A DNA stretch of 64,000 nt, taken from positions 260,804,077-260,868,076 of the forward strand of contig CP136061.1 of assembly GCA_032622095.1 (NCBI GenBank), written 5' to 3'. Numbering within the stretch: the first letter of the stretch is position 1; every line of letters begins with the position of its first letter. Below the pieces are notes generated by a model. That model was not told where the DNA came from. It searched no databases and was given only the letters and a program-made list of their open reading frames with translations. Origin of the DNA: Siphonodentalium dalli. Its lineage: Eukaryota > Mollusca > Scaphopoda > Gadilida > Siphonodentaliidae. This document shows positions 48,301 to 58,725 of this stretch, one piece after another. Both the position numbers and the translations under genes were made by a program.

Positions 48301-48530
48301 GGCGTCAGCTGCGTAATTTCACAGTCGATGTTTCGGCGACAATGGCGAGCCAGACAGACATGAGTGGATTCTCACAGAGGTGTTTCTACTTCCCCGGGGA
48401 CGCGTCACAAGGTCAATCGATCCAATTCGTTTGTTCGTCCACAACCGTCGGTCGATATGTTCGCGTGCAAATCTGGGATGCTTTGGCTCGGCTCTATATC
48501 TGCGAGGTGCAGATCTATGGCATCGAGTAG
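48301..48530 (+). CDS. F-type lectin domain, C-terminal exon with stop
   Basis: The acceptor is ACAATTTTAG|GG, phase 1, and it joins the previous exon as T|GG (Trp). The frame reads RQLRNFTVDVSATM, then RCFYFPGD, IQFVC and GRYVRVQIWDA, then LYICEVQIYGIE and TAG at 48528. GRYVRVQ...LxxCEVxxYG is the diagnostic end of F-type lectin domains. 230 nt = 2 + 76 codons including stop, so the frame closes exactly. The protein ends right after the domain, with no membrane anchor, so it is secreted. No canonical AATAAA was seen in the following 200 bp. Confidence 0.87.
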
Positions 48531-48839
48531 GCTTATATAATTGAATAAGGTACGGTATACCATCTATCATATACTTCTGATTATGAAGCATATCACTTGT
48601 GGCATGCCGGGGGGAGGGGTACCTATATAAATGTACTAAATAGGCCGACCGGAAACCTGACATAATATATACCCCAATGCCACACGTGAAACTTACTGTT
48701 TCCCAATTTACAAGTGGTAGCGTTATAGTTATACTGAGGGAGTACCACACCATGGACCACTGGTCAACTCACTACATAAGTACCATATCATTAATATGCA
48801 TAAGCTATTTGGTAAGTATACCTACATCTGTACTGGATT

Positions 48840-48995
48840 TGTAACGGTAGCTGACACTGTGACCTCGTGCATGACCTGACCTGTTTGCATATAGGCTAGC
48901 TGGTAGGTACCTGTATCGGGTTGGTAGCGGTAGCTGAAACTATGACCTTCGACCTGGTTCACGACCTGACATTGCTGGTTAAGAATATGCTCGTA
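48840..48995 (+). repeat. Direct repeat, about 113 bp, two diverged copies
   Basis: GTAACGGTAGCTGACACTGT-GACCT...GACCTGAC and GTAGCGGTAGCTGAAACTAT-GACCT...GACCTGAC are separated by GGTAGGTACCTGTA. Further short echoes (GTACAACGACC at 49022 and 49102) follow. 48540-49855 otherwise shows no gene. Confidence 0.55.
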
Positions 48996-49859
48996 TGCAT
49001 GTTATTAGCTGGATTAGTGAAGTACAACGACCAGATCTGACATCTCTGAATGGATGAGTAACATGTCAATCAAGACATCTGACCAGCAGTGGATAGGGCG
49101 GTACAACGACCGGATCGTCGACACTTCATGGCTGGATGACGACATTAATATTCATAAGTAAGCTGATGGACGTAGTACAACTGGGCTGTATAGAGACCTG
49201 GCATTTACCTGAGCATTACCAACAGGCGGACTAGATTGTAACTTACACTGTGAGCATGATAAATACAACACCCAAATCCATATGAGTTGACCAGCCTGAC
49301 AAGAGTAGAGACCAGTATACAATGCTATGATTTATTTACAATGACCAGAATAATATTGTATATTTAAAGCTATGACAACAATATGAACAATCTGTATGAA
49401 CTATATTACGGGAATAAGTATTCCATAAAGCAGGGACGAATACTCGTAAATTACTTCTATTGGTTCGATTATTAATATGACTGAAACCGCATATAATATA
49501 GTAATTGAGCTACCTGTGAGGAATAATAATATGACCTGGATAAACCTGTTATGTATGTCTGATCGTGGAATGGTACTGCAGCATCTACTGATAAAGTATG
49601 GACGTGGTACGTGTACTGGATGCATAGTGTGCATGTGGGCTGACCTGCAACCTGGGCCTCAACCAAGTGCGGACATCCATGTGTCACCAGGCAGCACTGG
49701 AAATGGTTCACCTGGGATGGGCGTAATACCGAGCATCGGCAAAGCAATCGACCAAGTTGTGATGAGTGGTTGTATTGTTGGTTCTGTCTTGATATGCACT
49801 GTACCAGGTATGCATATGGATTGGGACTGTCTGATTGTTACATCTGCCATGATCAGACC

Positions 49860-50111
49860 GAAGTGGTCTATACATTTTCCCGGATATACTATTTATCAAT
49901 AATCTATGCCACAAATAATTGATATTTATCGCTTGAAAAGCTTTTTCAAAGTCTATAAATACACAGAACATCTTACGTTTTTTCAGCCTACATAGTTCGG
50001 TAACAATAGAAATAAGAAATGTGTTATCAACAGTAGAGTAGTCCTTCGTGAATCCACATTGCTTATCGTGTAGCAATCCACATGTGTCAGAATATATGCT
50101 AACTCGGTTAC
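49860..50111 (-). pseudogene. LINE-C reverse transcriptase, C-terminal half of the fragment
   Basis: On the minus strand the frame reads NRVSIYSDTCGLLHDKQCGF, then STVDN and FCVFIDFEKAFQ, then LWHRLL and GKMYR. HxxQxGFxxxxSTxDN and the FxDxxKAF motif (RT motif A, with the catalytic Asp) are standard non-LTR reverse transcriptase features. The frame ends after this; the YxDD region is not present, so the copy is truncated. It continues to the right across a 1 kb insertion. Confidence 0.82.
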
Positions 50112-51100
50112 CGAGGACAGATGAGAACTAGAATGCACTCAGGGAGATGCCAACGTGCGCAAAAATGTAATAAACAATAATTTAAAAAATAATTTTACTT
50201 AATTTATTTTATTTAATTTAATGTTAGCAAAAAAGACAATTACCATTTCTCATTTCATCACAGATAAAAGGCAAATTACTATATTAATCATTTAAGTAAT
50301 TAAAACCAATTCCATGTTGCCGAAAGGATGAGACTTTAATATCGATTACATTTTTTTCAGCGGCATATTTTCATTTTCCGATAGTCAAAGTTGACCAAAG
50401 GATAAATTATAAGAAATAATTAATATTATTTGTGTAAATATTGATAGCAGCCAATATGCAACAATAAATCAATAATTAATCAATAACGATCATTTTATGT
50501 AATAATAAACTCTTCAAACGGTGTTTGTGTCAACAAATGCGTTTTGTTTTGTGTTACGTCATTCGTCGTATTTGACCCGGAACTCGGCTGAAGGTTAGGC
50601 TATTCAGCATATTGCGTCGAATTACGAAATCGCGTTTTGAATGTCTCTCTTTGCTCGCACGATAAAAAGAGGTCTTCGCACGAACCAAAAATGATAAAAC
50701 TTCCCAATTATAAGTAAAAATACCCAAATGAAGGAGTCTATGTAGGTCCCGAAGGAGTCTATAGACTCTTTGATGTAGAGTTCTGATGGAGAAAATGTAG
50801 GTCGATCTATTTTTGTCATAACTCTGACGTATTTTGACCTGGGGAAAAAATCGAAATCGGAGCTCACTACGAGCATGTCAGTTTTAAATATAGAAACAGA
50901 GAATCCCGACAAATGGCGATATCGGCAACAAACAAATAATCGATAACGACACATAAAATAAACATAGCAAAAACGCGGCACGGTAAAAATGTCAGAACGC
51001 CACGAGGTTTTACGTCGTTTTTGGTGACGTCATGGAGTGAAACGGAGTAGGGTGACACCAACCTACGAATCTGTCTGATCGCCATACTGTTGCGCGAGCG
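50112..51100. mobile_element. Approx. 1 kb insertion splitting LINE-C
   Basis: The LINE-C protein stops at ...FSKLIT on the right side and resumes with NRVSIYSD on the left. These are neighbours in related proteins with only about three residues between. The intervening sequence is very AT-rich at 50150-50520, then holds open minus-strand frames (50622-50981, 50867-51103) without recognised domains. End sequences and target duplication could not be defined. Confidence 0.55.
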
Positions 51101-51830
51101 CACGTAATCAACTTACTAAAACAAATAGTTATTGTTATGTCCCTATAATTTAACGGGTTATCATTGGTACCTTTGTTTTGAAATTGGTAATATATATATC
51201 CAGTACAATAAGAGTCTGGTATTACACCAGAATCAAACATACAATTGAAAAAATAAGTAATAACTGGTAACATCTTTATTTTAGATGCTTTTAAATATTC
51301 GTTCAGGATGCACTCGTCGGACGCAGATTTATTATTTCTTAAATGTCGGACGGTTGGGTTCAAAATATTAGTGGTATCTAATCTCTTGGATTGATATCTC
51401 AGATTGGTTTGTATAACATTCACATTGTATCAATGATCCGCGAAGTTCTCTACGCTGATATTCGAATCTCTGTTTAGTTTCTTACCTTTTATGATTTTCC
51501 AAAAAACTCTCGCTGTCACTTTATTTCGTTTATCCATTTCAAGTGTCAAATTTTGCCATAGCTCGCCATCGCTCTGCTTATCCTTTTTTATATTCGCGTT
51601 CACTCTGCCTAAGTTCTACTCTATTTTCGTCAAGGAGATTTTGATGAAATCTTCGTTTAGATTTTGTGTATGCTTTCCGCGCCACGCGACAATCTTCAGT
51701 TGCCCATGCTTTGTTATTATTCTGTTGTTCTTTTACATTTGCGCTCTTAATGTATTATTGAGTTTCTACAGCCGAACGTCTTCTCTTTGTCGAACAAGAT
51801 TGCAGGTAATTAGCGTAAAATTGTAGTGAC
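51101..51830 (-). pseudogene. LINE-C, linker and N-terminal part of RT
   Basis: Minus strand: a linker with NLNEDFIKISLTKIE, then FWKIIKGKKLNRDSNIS and ENFADH. Then LRNNKSASDECILNEYLKAS, FFNCMFDSGVIPDSYC, NPLNYRDITI and CFSKLIT: the typical LKNNKSxGxD ... GxxPxxW ... NYRxI ... SKL order that opens the RT domain. A stop and small shifts show decay. Confidence 0.8.
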
Positions 51831-52109
51831 AATAGCTTTGATTTGTTTATTTCCGCTGATGGATTCCATTTCTCGTACGATCTTATCCACGTTATCTGCG
51901 CTGATATTATTAGCAAGTGCTTATGATTTAGTTGCCATCCAAGGTTTTGGTCTTATACACTCCAGTATAGTGGCTTCAGTGTATGTTCCAACTGTTGGTT
52001 ATCGGATTGTACCTGTTGGGCATTCAGTCTGAATGATAACGCTATATGTAAATTCAAGCTACCAGGAGAACAAACATAGCATAGCATATAGCATAGTAGA
52101 CATATAGAA

Positions 52110-52760
52110 TACACGCATAGTAGCCAAGAATACAAAATTTACACCACGAGTGGAATTGTAGTTTTAACCACGAGCCTTTTGGCGAGTGGTTAAAACCACA
52201 ATACCACGAGTGGTGAAAATGTTGTACTCTCGGCTACTATGCGTGTATTTTATTTATACCATAATTATTATTTTTGTAATTTTGTTCGCGATTTCAACTA
52301 CCCCGCTGTTTACTTTGAGTCTGTACCCTCACACAAAGACACAAACACGATGCCTAAAGGAATGTGCGTCACGCGTAGTGATGCTTACATTAACGCCATG
52401 ACGTCTTCCTGTTTCTGAGCGATCAGTCGCTTGCAATTATCATTCATATGTTTCCTAGTTAATATAGCACTAGCCAGCTACATTTGATTGAAATTCAGGC
52501 AAATTTCCTCATATCTAATTGATATTATGACAACTTCCAATTTTAAATTATTGCGACATAGGAACTATTTTTCTAACTATGATGTAGTTCTACTATGGGT
52601 ATAAACGTTTAGCACACGAAATCACGTTTGAAAATTTACACCCACAGTAGAAATTTATACCCACAGTAGGAAGCTGTATACCCACAGTAGGGTGTAAAGA
52701 TGACATTTACAAAATATGTGTTATACACACAATAGAATATGTAATTATGGTATAAAAGTT
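52110..52760. repeat. Duplicated unit, copy 1 (contains a hairpin MITE)
   Basis: The unit starts ACGCATAGTAGCCAAGAATA; its first 140 bp fold back (TACTCTCGGCTACTATGCGT at 52231-52250) around CCACGAG/GTGG arms. The rest runs through TCACGCGTAGTGATG and GTTCTACTATGGGTATAAAC. 53030-53690 repeats it at about 923 bp spacing. Confidence 0.78.
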
Positions 52761-53029
52761 GTTATCCGCTATCTGACCTGGGCACTTATTATTTATGAGT
52801 ACAGAGCTGGGAACCTATATCACAATTTGCATGATAATGGTAGTTAATTAAGATATCACACAAATGTTATATGAATAATTTTGTTGTGGCCACACACTGT
52901 TAAATTTTGACTATCAGGATGCACAACTAACTGCATTGATATATAAATTCCGATGATAAGAAAGAACTCTGACAACTGCAGAGAGAAGTATCTTAGTTCT
53001 TGTGATATTTGAGAAGAACATGATATCTA

Positions 53030-53690
53030 TAATACACCCATAGTAGCCGAGAATACCACATTTTCACCACAGTGTAATTGTGGTTTTAAACCACGAGCCT
53101 TCTGGCGAGTGTTTAAAACCACAATACCACGAGTGGTTAAAATTGTGTACTCTCGTCTACTATGGGTGTATTTTATTTATGCCTCAATTATTAATTTTGT
53201 CATTTTGTTTAGCGAAATCAACTACCCCGCTGTACACTTTGAAAACGTATCCTCACCCAGAGACACAAACACGACGCTGTAGGGAATGTGAGTCACGCGT
53301 AGTGATGCATACATTTACGTCATGACGTCAATCTGTTTCTGAGCGATCAACTATAGTCACTTGGAATTACCATTCACATGTTTCCCAGTTAATGTAGCAC
53401 TATAGTAGTAAGCTACAGTTGATTGAAATGCAGGCACTCTTCCACATATCTAATTTATACCATGACAGCTTCAAATTTTAAATGAATGTGAAATAGGAAC
53501 TATTTTCTAACTACGATGTAGTTCCACAATGGGTATGCAGGTTTAGCACATGGAATTGCGTTTTAACATTTACACCAACAGCATAAAGTTATACCCACAG
53601 TGGGAAGCTATATAGCCACAGCAGGGTGTAAATATGACGTTTGCAAAATAGATGTTATACATACAATTGAGCAGGCAATTATAGTATAAA
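53030..53690. repeat. Duplicated unit, copy 2
   Basis: Same order of blocks as 52110-52760: ACACCCATAGTAGCCGAGAA, CCACAATACCACGAGTGG, AACTACCCCGCTGT, GTCACGCGTAGTGATGCAT, and the TATACCCACAGTGG-rich tail. Frames opened across both copies (52186-52401, 53080-53325) are similar to each other only because the DNA is duplicated. Confidence 0.78.
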
Positions 53691-53809
53691 ATGAGTTTCA
53701 TCACGCCTCTTCATACTAAAATAATAATTCAATTCATCGAAAGAGGTTTTTTGACCGTCCGAAGAATTTACGACTACTATATGTAATCTAATCGTAATTC
53801 TTATCGGTA

Positions 53810-54209
53810 TTAACCCTTTACCCAACAGAAGGGCCCTGTGCCAATGCATTCACATATATATGCGAGTCGACCATAGGTCGCCTCGCATATATAAGAGAAT
53901 GCATTGGCTTAACACATTAAAAATTATAAAATTGTTAAAGAATGTAAGAAAAAATGGTAAAAAGTGTTAAAAAAAGATTTTTGTTAGGCCAATGCATTCT
54001 CTTATATATGCGAGGCGACCTATGGTCGACTCGCATATATAAGAGAATGCATTGGCACAGGGCATAACTGTAACTATCACAATGTGGTCAAGGAGCCGGT
54101 TCCAATGATATCCATATTTGTATGGTTATATTGAGACAGACCGAAAATATTTTAGGCTGTTGAAGCTTTATTTGGCCGGTTTTGGCCGGTTTGTTGGGTA
54201 AAGGGTTAA
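53810..54209 (-). mobile_element. piggyBac-type MITE, copy 5
   Basis: A full-length reverse-orientation copy with TTAA at both ends and both mirror hairpins (one with a small change, CATTCACATATATATGCGAG). Confidence 0.85.
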
Positions 54210-54685
54210 TTCTTTATGAGAAAGGTCTATATTATGATTACACTAACCATCTGGGTGGTCAACACCACTAAACCTGTATCCATAACTGTTGAATACGATG
54301 TAACACTCCGATTAACTCTTCATTTACTTAATAGATTCTCCAACCCAGTAATCAAAGTGTAAATTAGACATTATATTCTGCATCTGGAGGGATGTTCAAG
54401 AAATATAGGCAGATAAAATACAAGGTCCCAACGCTTAAATATAGCTACGTTATAAGTTGTTGTCGTGCGCATTGGCCCTTCGAATGTCTCCAATCAGTTA
54501 ATCATTTCCACATAGCCACGGGACGGAATTTTGCCAGTAGCATAGAAACTCAGTAGCATTATACAAACGTCACAAAATACTGCCCGGAGTACATTGCACT
54601 CGTTTCTGTATGACTATGATTATGTATTCATAACTCAATATAACAATTTGTTAACACAATTAATATATACTAACAATCAGTTATT
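54210..54685. other. Spacer
   Basis: No gene is recognised. Confidence 0.4.
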
Positions 54686-54745
54686 GGGGACGGCATAACC
54701 CGAAAGGGTGTCTTCCTGCTGTCCCCAAAACCGGAGGAAATAAAG
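54686..54745 (+). repeat. Stem-loop 3' tail of a non-LTR/SINE-type element
   Basis: GGGGACGGCA pairs with TGCTGTCCCC (one mismatch). An inner ACCC-GAAA-GGGT hairpin with a GNRA loop lies between. ACCGGAGGAAATAAAGAAATC, with an AATAAA, follows. This looks like the conserved 3' end of a retroposon in plus orientation; its upstream body is not identified. Confidence 0.5.
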
Positions 54746-55029
54746 AAATCATAGAATTATTTTAATTATTTAAATAAATATAGAATGTTTACATTTGTTT
54801 CGAAAAGAAGAAATATACTAGTAGTATTCGTCCATCGCTCAGCTAATAACATAGCATGTATAATATATCTGTAATCTTTTGAGGAGATGAGGTCATAGGT
54901 TGAGGTTCCAAATTAGATGAAATTGAATAAAATGGTAGGAAATGGGGGATGGTAATCATTTTTAGGGAATCAATATTCAATTATTACTAAATTGGTAAAC
55001 TAAATTAAGACGGATTACTTATTGAACAC

Positions 55030-55823
55030 AGGAGCAATCAGGACATCTATTGTATGTACATTTTGATTTCATTTGGTAAGTAGATAGGATCGTTAGAGAA
55101 AAGTCGTTTTTAAACATTAGTCTTGTTGGCAGCTCTTTAAGTCTAACTTCTAATTGGTTCCATATATTTGGAAAAGTATGTTCTGGTAAATCTTCTGAGA
55201 AAGTATTCCGGATGTTATAATTCGAGTATTATTTTGTAAAATTGTGAAAATGTTTTGAAATGAACTGTGTGTCTAATGGCCATTATTTTCTCGGGAATTT
55301 TAGAAAAATTTGGCAGTATACTAATGGTCTGTAGTTATTAAAATTTGAGTGGTCGCATTTTTTAAATACTGGGATAACTTTTGATATTTTCCTGCTTTCT
55401 GGGAATCTCCCTTCTGCGAATGACTTATTTATTATGTGGTTTTGCTACATCATTTACGCCGTTTTCATGAGTTTGCTGGAAAAATTGTTAATATCAATTT
55501 TATTTATTCTACCTTTAAAGCTGTAAAGATTACTTCCTGTTCATTGGTTTAACATTTTTTTTAAGATGTTTGGGTAGTGATCGGTAAGGTAATCGACGTG
55601 TGATAATTCTGATTGAGGTATATAATTAGATATGCTATGCAATAGATCAACGAAGAATGTATTGACGTACGATGAAATCTATGTTGGGTCCGTAATTCGT
55701 ATACCATCACTAACGAATTCAGATGGTGTTAGGGGGCGATGATTTAATTTTATTGATTACGTTTCGGAGAATATTCCAAGTTGCTTTTATGTTGCCTTTG
55801 TTTTCTTCGAATATGTTCATATA
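55030..55823 (-). pseudogene. LINE-D, linker, RT start and C-terminus (RT core deleted)
   Basis: Minus strand: MNIFEENKGNIKATWNILRN (about 55818-55760). Then GRFPESRKISKVIPVFKKCD and NNYRP, frameshift, ISILPNFSKIPEKI (about 55420-55290). Then directly a C-terminal block, NYNIRNTFSED, FPNIWNQLEVRLKELP, CTYNRCPDCSCVQ and TAA (about 55225-55030). The catalytic RT motifs between SKIPEKI and NYNIR are missing, so the copy has an internal deletion. Upstream endonuclease sequence lies at 60683-61287, beyond the LTR element. Confidence 0.78.
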
Positions 55824-56296
55824 TGTAGAGTAATGATCCCGGATACATACTAAACATAGCTATCTTAACCGATGGGGGGAGACTGGAATATAATCGAACT
55901 ATAAGTGACCCCAACCAAATTGCCAAGGTCATACTCGGAGAGGCCGCGACCTATGAGTTATGCAATACTAGCCACAAAGGAAAGAAGTTCTTATGTAATA
56001 ATTCCCAGTTCACCCATGGGTCAGTACAGACAAAGAGATGCACTAATGACGGCTACCAGTCATTAGCGATATATAAACCAGACATTAATCTACTCTTCAA
56101 TTAGTTTCGGACTTCAGACTAATTGGCAGGCATCAACATCAGGTCGCTAATTAATAAGCGACGCTTTCGGTCGTTCTATGACATCTATGATTGATTCACA
56201 ATTATGTATCATTTACCATCACAAGCTGTTGACCATCCATTGATATTAGATGTGAATAAATGATATACAAGAACCGACTTCATTCTTCCACATAGA
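55824..56296 (+). repeat. 5' LTR (473 bp)
   Basis: It starts TGTAGAGTAATGATCCCGG and ends TTCTTCCACATAGA. It contains GATATATAAACC (possible TATA box, about 56068) and AATAAATGATATAC (about 56255), a possible polyadenylation signal. No mismatch with the 3' LTR was seen. Confidence 0.9.
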
Positions 56297-56384
56297 TGAA
56301 ATGATGCCGTTAGCAGTTCTGCGTCTCACAACTACACAACTTGAAGTCTCGGCCACTAAACGATCAAAACCAAAGAAAAATACA

Positions 56385-56612
56385 GAAGATTGCTGCCAAA
56401 ACAAAGCAAAATACAGAAGATAGCAGCCAACCCAAAAAGAAAAAACCTTATAAAATTGCTACAGAAGATTGCTGCCAAAACAAAGAAAAATACAGAAGAT
56501 AGCAGCCAAACCAAAGAGAAAAAACTTTATAAAATTGCTACAGAACATTGCTGCCAAAACAAAGAAAATACAGAAGATAGCAGCAGAAATAAAGACAACT
56601 TTATAAATTGCT
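56385..56612 (+). repeat. Tandem repeat, 79 bp x 3, in the LTR element leader
   Basis: GAAGATTGCTGCCAAAACAA then AGAAAAATACAGAAGATAGC then CAGCC...AAAATTGCTACA is repeated about three times. The lysine-rich frame across it (56390-56617) is repeat-derived; it occupies the position where gag would be, but has no gag features. Confidence 0.75.
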
Positions 56613-57110
56613 TATGAAGATCGCAGCCAAAAGAAGATAACATAGACGAAAAAGAAGAAGAAAAGACGACATAAACATTTCCAGCATAATCCAAAGACAA
56701 GAACAAAATAGACAATTTGCACTCGACAGTTGTGACAGTCAGTTATTCATTGGATTCGGTGAGTCAAACTTTTTCATTTTTGCCAGATGTGCGTTTTCAC
56801 ACCTTGTTAGAGGCTTGATTATTAACACCCAATTCCACTCTAAAATTTTCGCGTGGTATGGCCCTTGCCCCCAAACAATTTTCAAATCAAACACATTTAA
56901 TTAACTTTCATGGAACCACCGCCACCCGAATCCGTAGAATATTCTAATCAAGATAGTATTTAATCGAACTTTCAATATGGAACGAGAATGCCACCTACAC
57001 GCGGCCAGTAATTCAAACATGCAAGACAAAAATATACCAAATCCCTCATTTCAAATGCCGAGCGCACAAGACACACAGAATACCTATTTCTCAATTTCGC
57101 ATCAGAAGCC

Positions 57111-58052
57111 ATGAATTTTCATGTCTCAGCAACGACTCAATTTTCTCCATATTTTTTAGCTTTCTGCAGACACCCCCAAATAAATATTGACAAGATACTG
57201 ACACCGCGACAGAAATACACGGGTGAATGCCTCATTCAACAGTTACTAGAGAAGCAGCACTTCGCATTTCAATTAGTTAAACAAAATATGAAACAAGTCA
57301 AGACGAAACGAAACGAAAACAGTAAAGGTAAAATACTGGAATTTCCCATAGGTTCCCAGGTCTATGTTAAGAATCACAGACAAACCCATAAACTAGGTAT
57401 GAAATATGATCTATTTTGGGTGATACTTAAACAAACAGGACCAGTTTCATATGTGATTCGTAATCAAATTACAGGCAGTTTATCTAAAAGTCATGCCAAA
57501 CATTTAAAATTAGCGACGACTAAATGGCATACACCACAATTACAGGAGAACCAGAAAGTTCGAAAAAGCAGATTTGTATTCCCACATAAGTCATCAACAC
57601 AAAGCTCCGATGCTGACATATCGAGTAATAGCAACAATTCGGACACCGAAAATGAGAACCACGATACAGCCCCTTTAACACAGTTAATACGACAAAACCG
57701 CGTCATCCGGGACGGATCGGATTCAAATGAACCAGTGCCCCTACCAGAGATGGCACATAAGTTGATAGCATCAAAGCGCGAACATGAAAAACAATCATTT
57801 TCATCAACCGAACCATATAACCCTTATGATATGCTAACGCAAAACGATGAAGCAAAAATGTACAATGCAAGTTCATCAACCGAGCCATACAATCCGTATG
57901 ACATGTCAACCCAACAATTAGTACAACAAAACAAGCGTAAAAGCAAGTCCAGTTGCGACACATATAACATGTCAACCGAAAATTATGATCCTTTCGATAT
58001 AACCACTCAAACCGACAAAAATAGCACAGACGAACAGAGCATGTCGATATAG
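57111..58052 (+). CDS. Integrase C-terminal region of a gypsy-type Pol (fragment)
   Basis: The N-terminal part reads NFHVSATTQFSPYFLAF and CRHPQINID, the end of the integrase catalytic core (TxxSPYxLxFGRxP). A GPVSYVIRN...HAKHLK block (residues about 105-135) is the usual chromatin-side C-terminal domain of Ty3/gypsy integrases. The HHCC zinc domain and most DDE residues are missing upstream, because the frame begins at the core's end. The tail (residues 150-313) is low-complexity and holds three repeats of a TEPYNPYDMSTQ-like peptide. The ATG at 57111 is probably not a native start; the frame stays open about 60 bp upstream. Confidence 0.75.
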   Translation: MNFHVSATTQFSPYFLAFCRHPQINIDKILTPRQKYTGECLIQQLLEKQHFAFQLVKQNMKQVKTKRNENSKGKILEFPIGSQVYVKNHRQTHKLGMKYDLFWVILKQTGPVSYVIRNQITGSLSKSHAKHLKLATTKWHTPQLQENQKVRKSRFVFPHKSSTQSSDADISSNSNNSDTENENHDTAPLTQLIRQNRVIRDGSDSNEPVPLPEMAHKLIASKREHEKQSFSSTEPYNPYDMLTQNDEAKMYNASSSTEPYNPYDMSTQQLVQQNKRKSKSSCDTYNMSTENYDPFDITTQTDKNSTDEQSMSI

Positions 58053-58359
58053 GAAAATAAAATATGTAAACAACTACCATAATTAGATAACATACATAAT
58101 CATAAAAGCAACTAACCTCATACACTCAACTCTATATCCAAAAGCACGAAACGAAAACAGCTCACACATGTATAAACTTTAACTGAATAAAACTCAACAA
58201 CTTAACTCCAGGAACAAACTGACAAAGTAAAAATTACCAATTTCTAACAAAGACGACCAGATCTATACCGCGCGAAATGCAACGAATATTATTGGACAAT
58301 CTCCACCTATCATAAATAAATAGCACCCTGTCGTAAAAACACACAATACAAAGAGAGAA

Positions 58360-58725
58360 TTGTCATCGCGCAAAACCAGGACTGCCAGACCATGTGCAGT
58401 GCATGTAACGCGATATGGCAATCACACACGCACCAAGTGGGTGACATATTTATTTTCACCAACCCGCCCAGATGCACAAAATCGAGGCTTAATTAATCAA
58501 AGAAACCGACCCGAACTATACAAAGTGGGTTGGCCAATAATACAGAAATTTAACGCCATGTACCCGTATATATCACGCACATGGCCCCCTCACAGCAAGG
58601 CAATATTTCATCTCCAGCAAGTTATCACCTGGCGACCAACACGCTTTATTATCGCATCAATCAACAATTCGGGAGACGCGAATAACTTCGACCTCTTCAA
58701 ATTTCAGGCGAATCGCATGCATTAA
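58360..58725 (+). CDS. Unassigned ORF in the 3' part of the LTR element
   Basis: 121 codons, basic, without signal peptide, membrane segment or recognised motif. It lies between integrase and 3' LTR, where gypsy elements sometimes carry a third ORF. It could equally be chance; an open frame at 59425-59754 is similar in quality. Confidence 0.2.
   Translation: MSSRKTRTARPCAVHVTRYGNHTRTKWVTYLFSPTRPDAQNRGLINQRNRPELYKVGWPIIQKFNAMYPYISRTWPPHSKAIFHLQQVITWRPTRFIIASINNSGDANNFDLFKFQANRMH

Larger units (their letters stand above)
13393..48530 (+). other. Gene model: secreted PAN - EGF(n) - F-type lectin protein, about 35 kb
   Basis: Coding exons, all on the plus strand: 13393-13728 (signal and PAN), 30540-30653 and 33367-33480 and 33743-33850 (EGF), possibly 30838-30897 (half EGF), 43008-43238 and 48301-48530 (F-type lectin, stop). 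The EGF and lectin exons begin and end in phase 1, so any subset splices in frame. The PAN exon ends in phase 0 and cannot join an EGF exon directly, so a missing linker exon, or two separate genes, must be considered. The introns carry at least three MITEs, two large satellites and a LINE fragment. The product would be an extracellular adhesion or immune-recognition protein (inference from domain content). Confidence 0.6.

Noticed and set aside
48319-48753. 144-codon minus-strand frame
   Set aside because: Antisense shadow of the last lectin exon, which has strong domain and splice evidence on the plus strand.
49477-49902. 141-codon plus-strand frame
   Set aside because: Its right end is antisense to the LINE-C RT; the rest has no domain and no splice context.
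51491-51826. 111-codon plus-strand frame
   Set aside because: Antisense to the LINE-C linker region, which has recognisable motifs on the minus strand.
56390-56617. gag gene of the LTR element
   Set aside because: The frame is a lysine/asparagine-rich translation of a 79 bp tandem repeat, without capsid or zinc-knuckle features.
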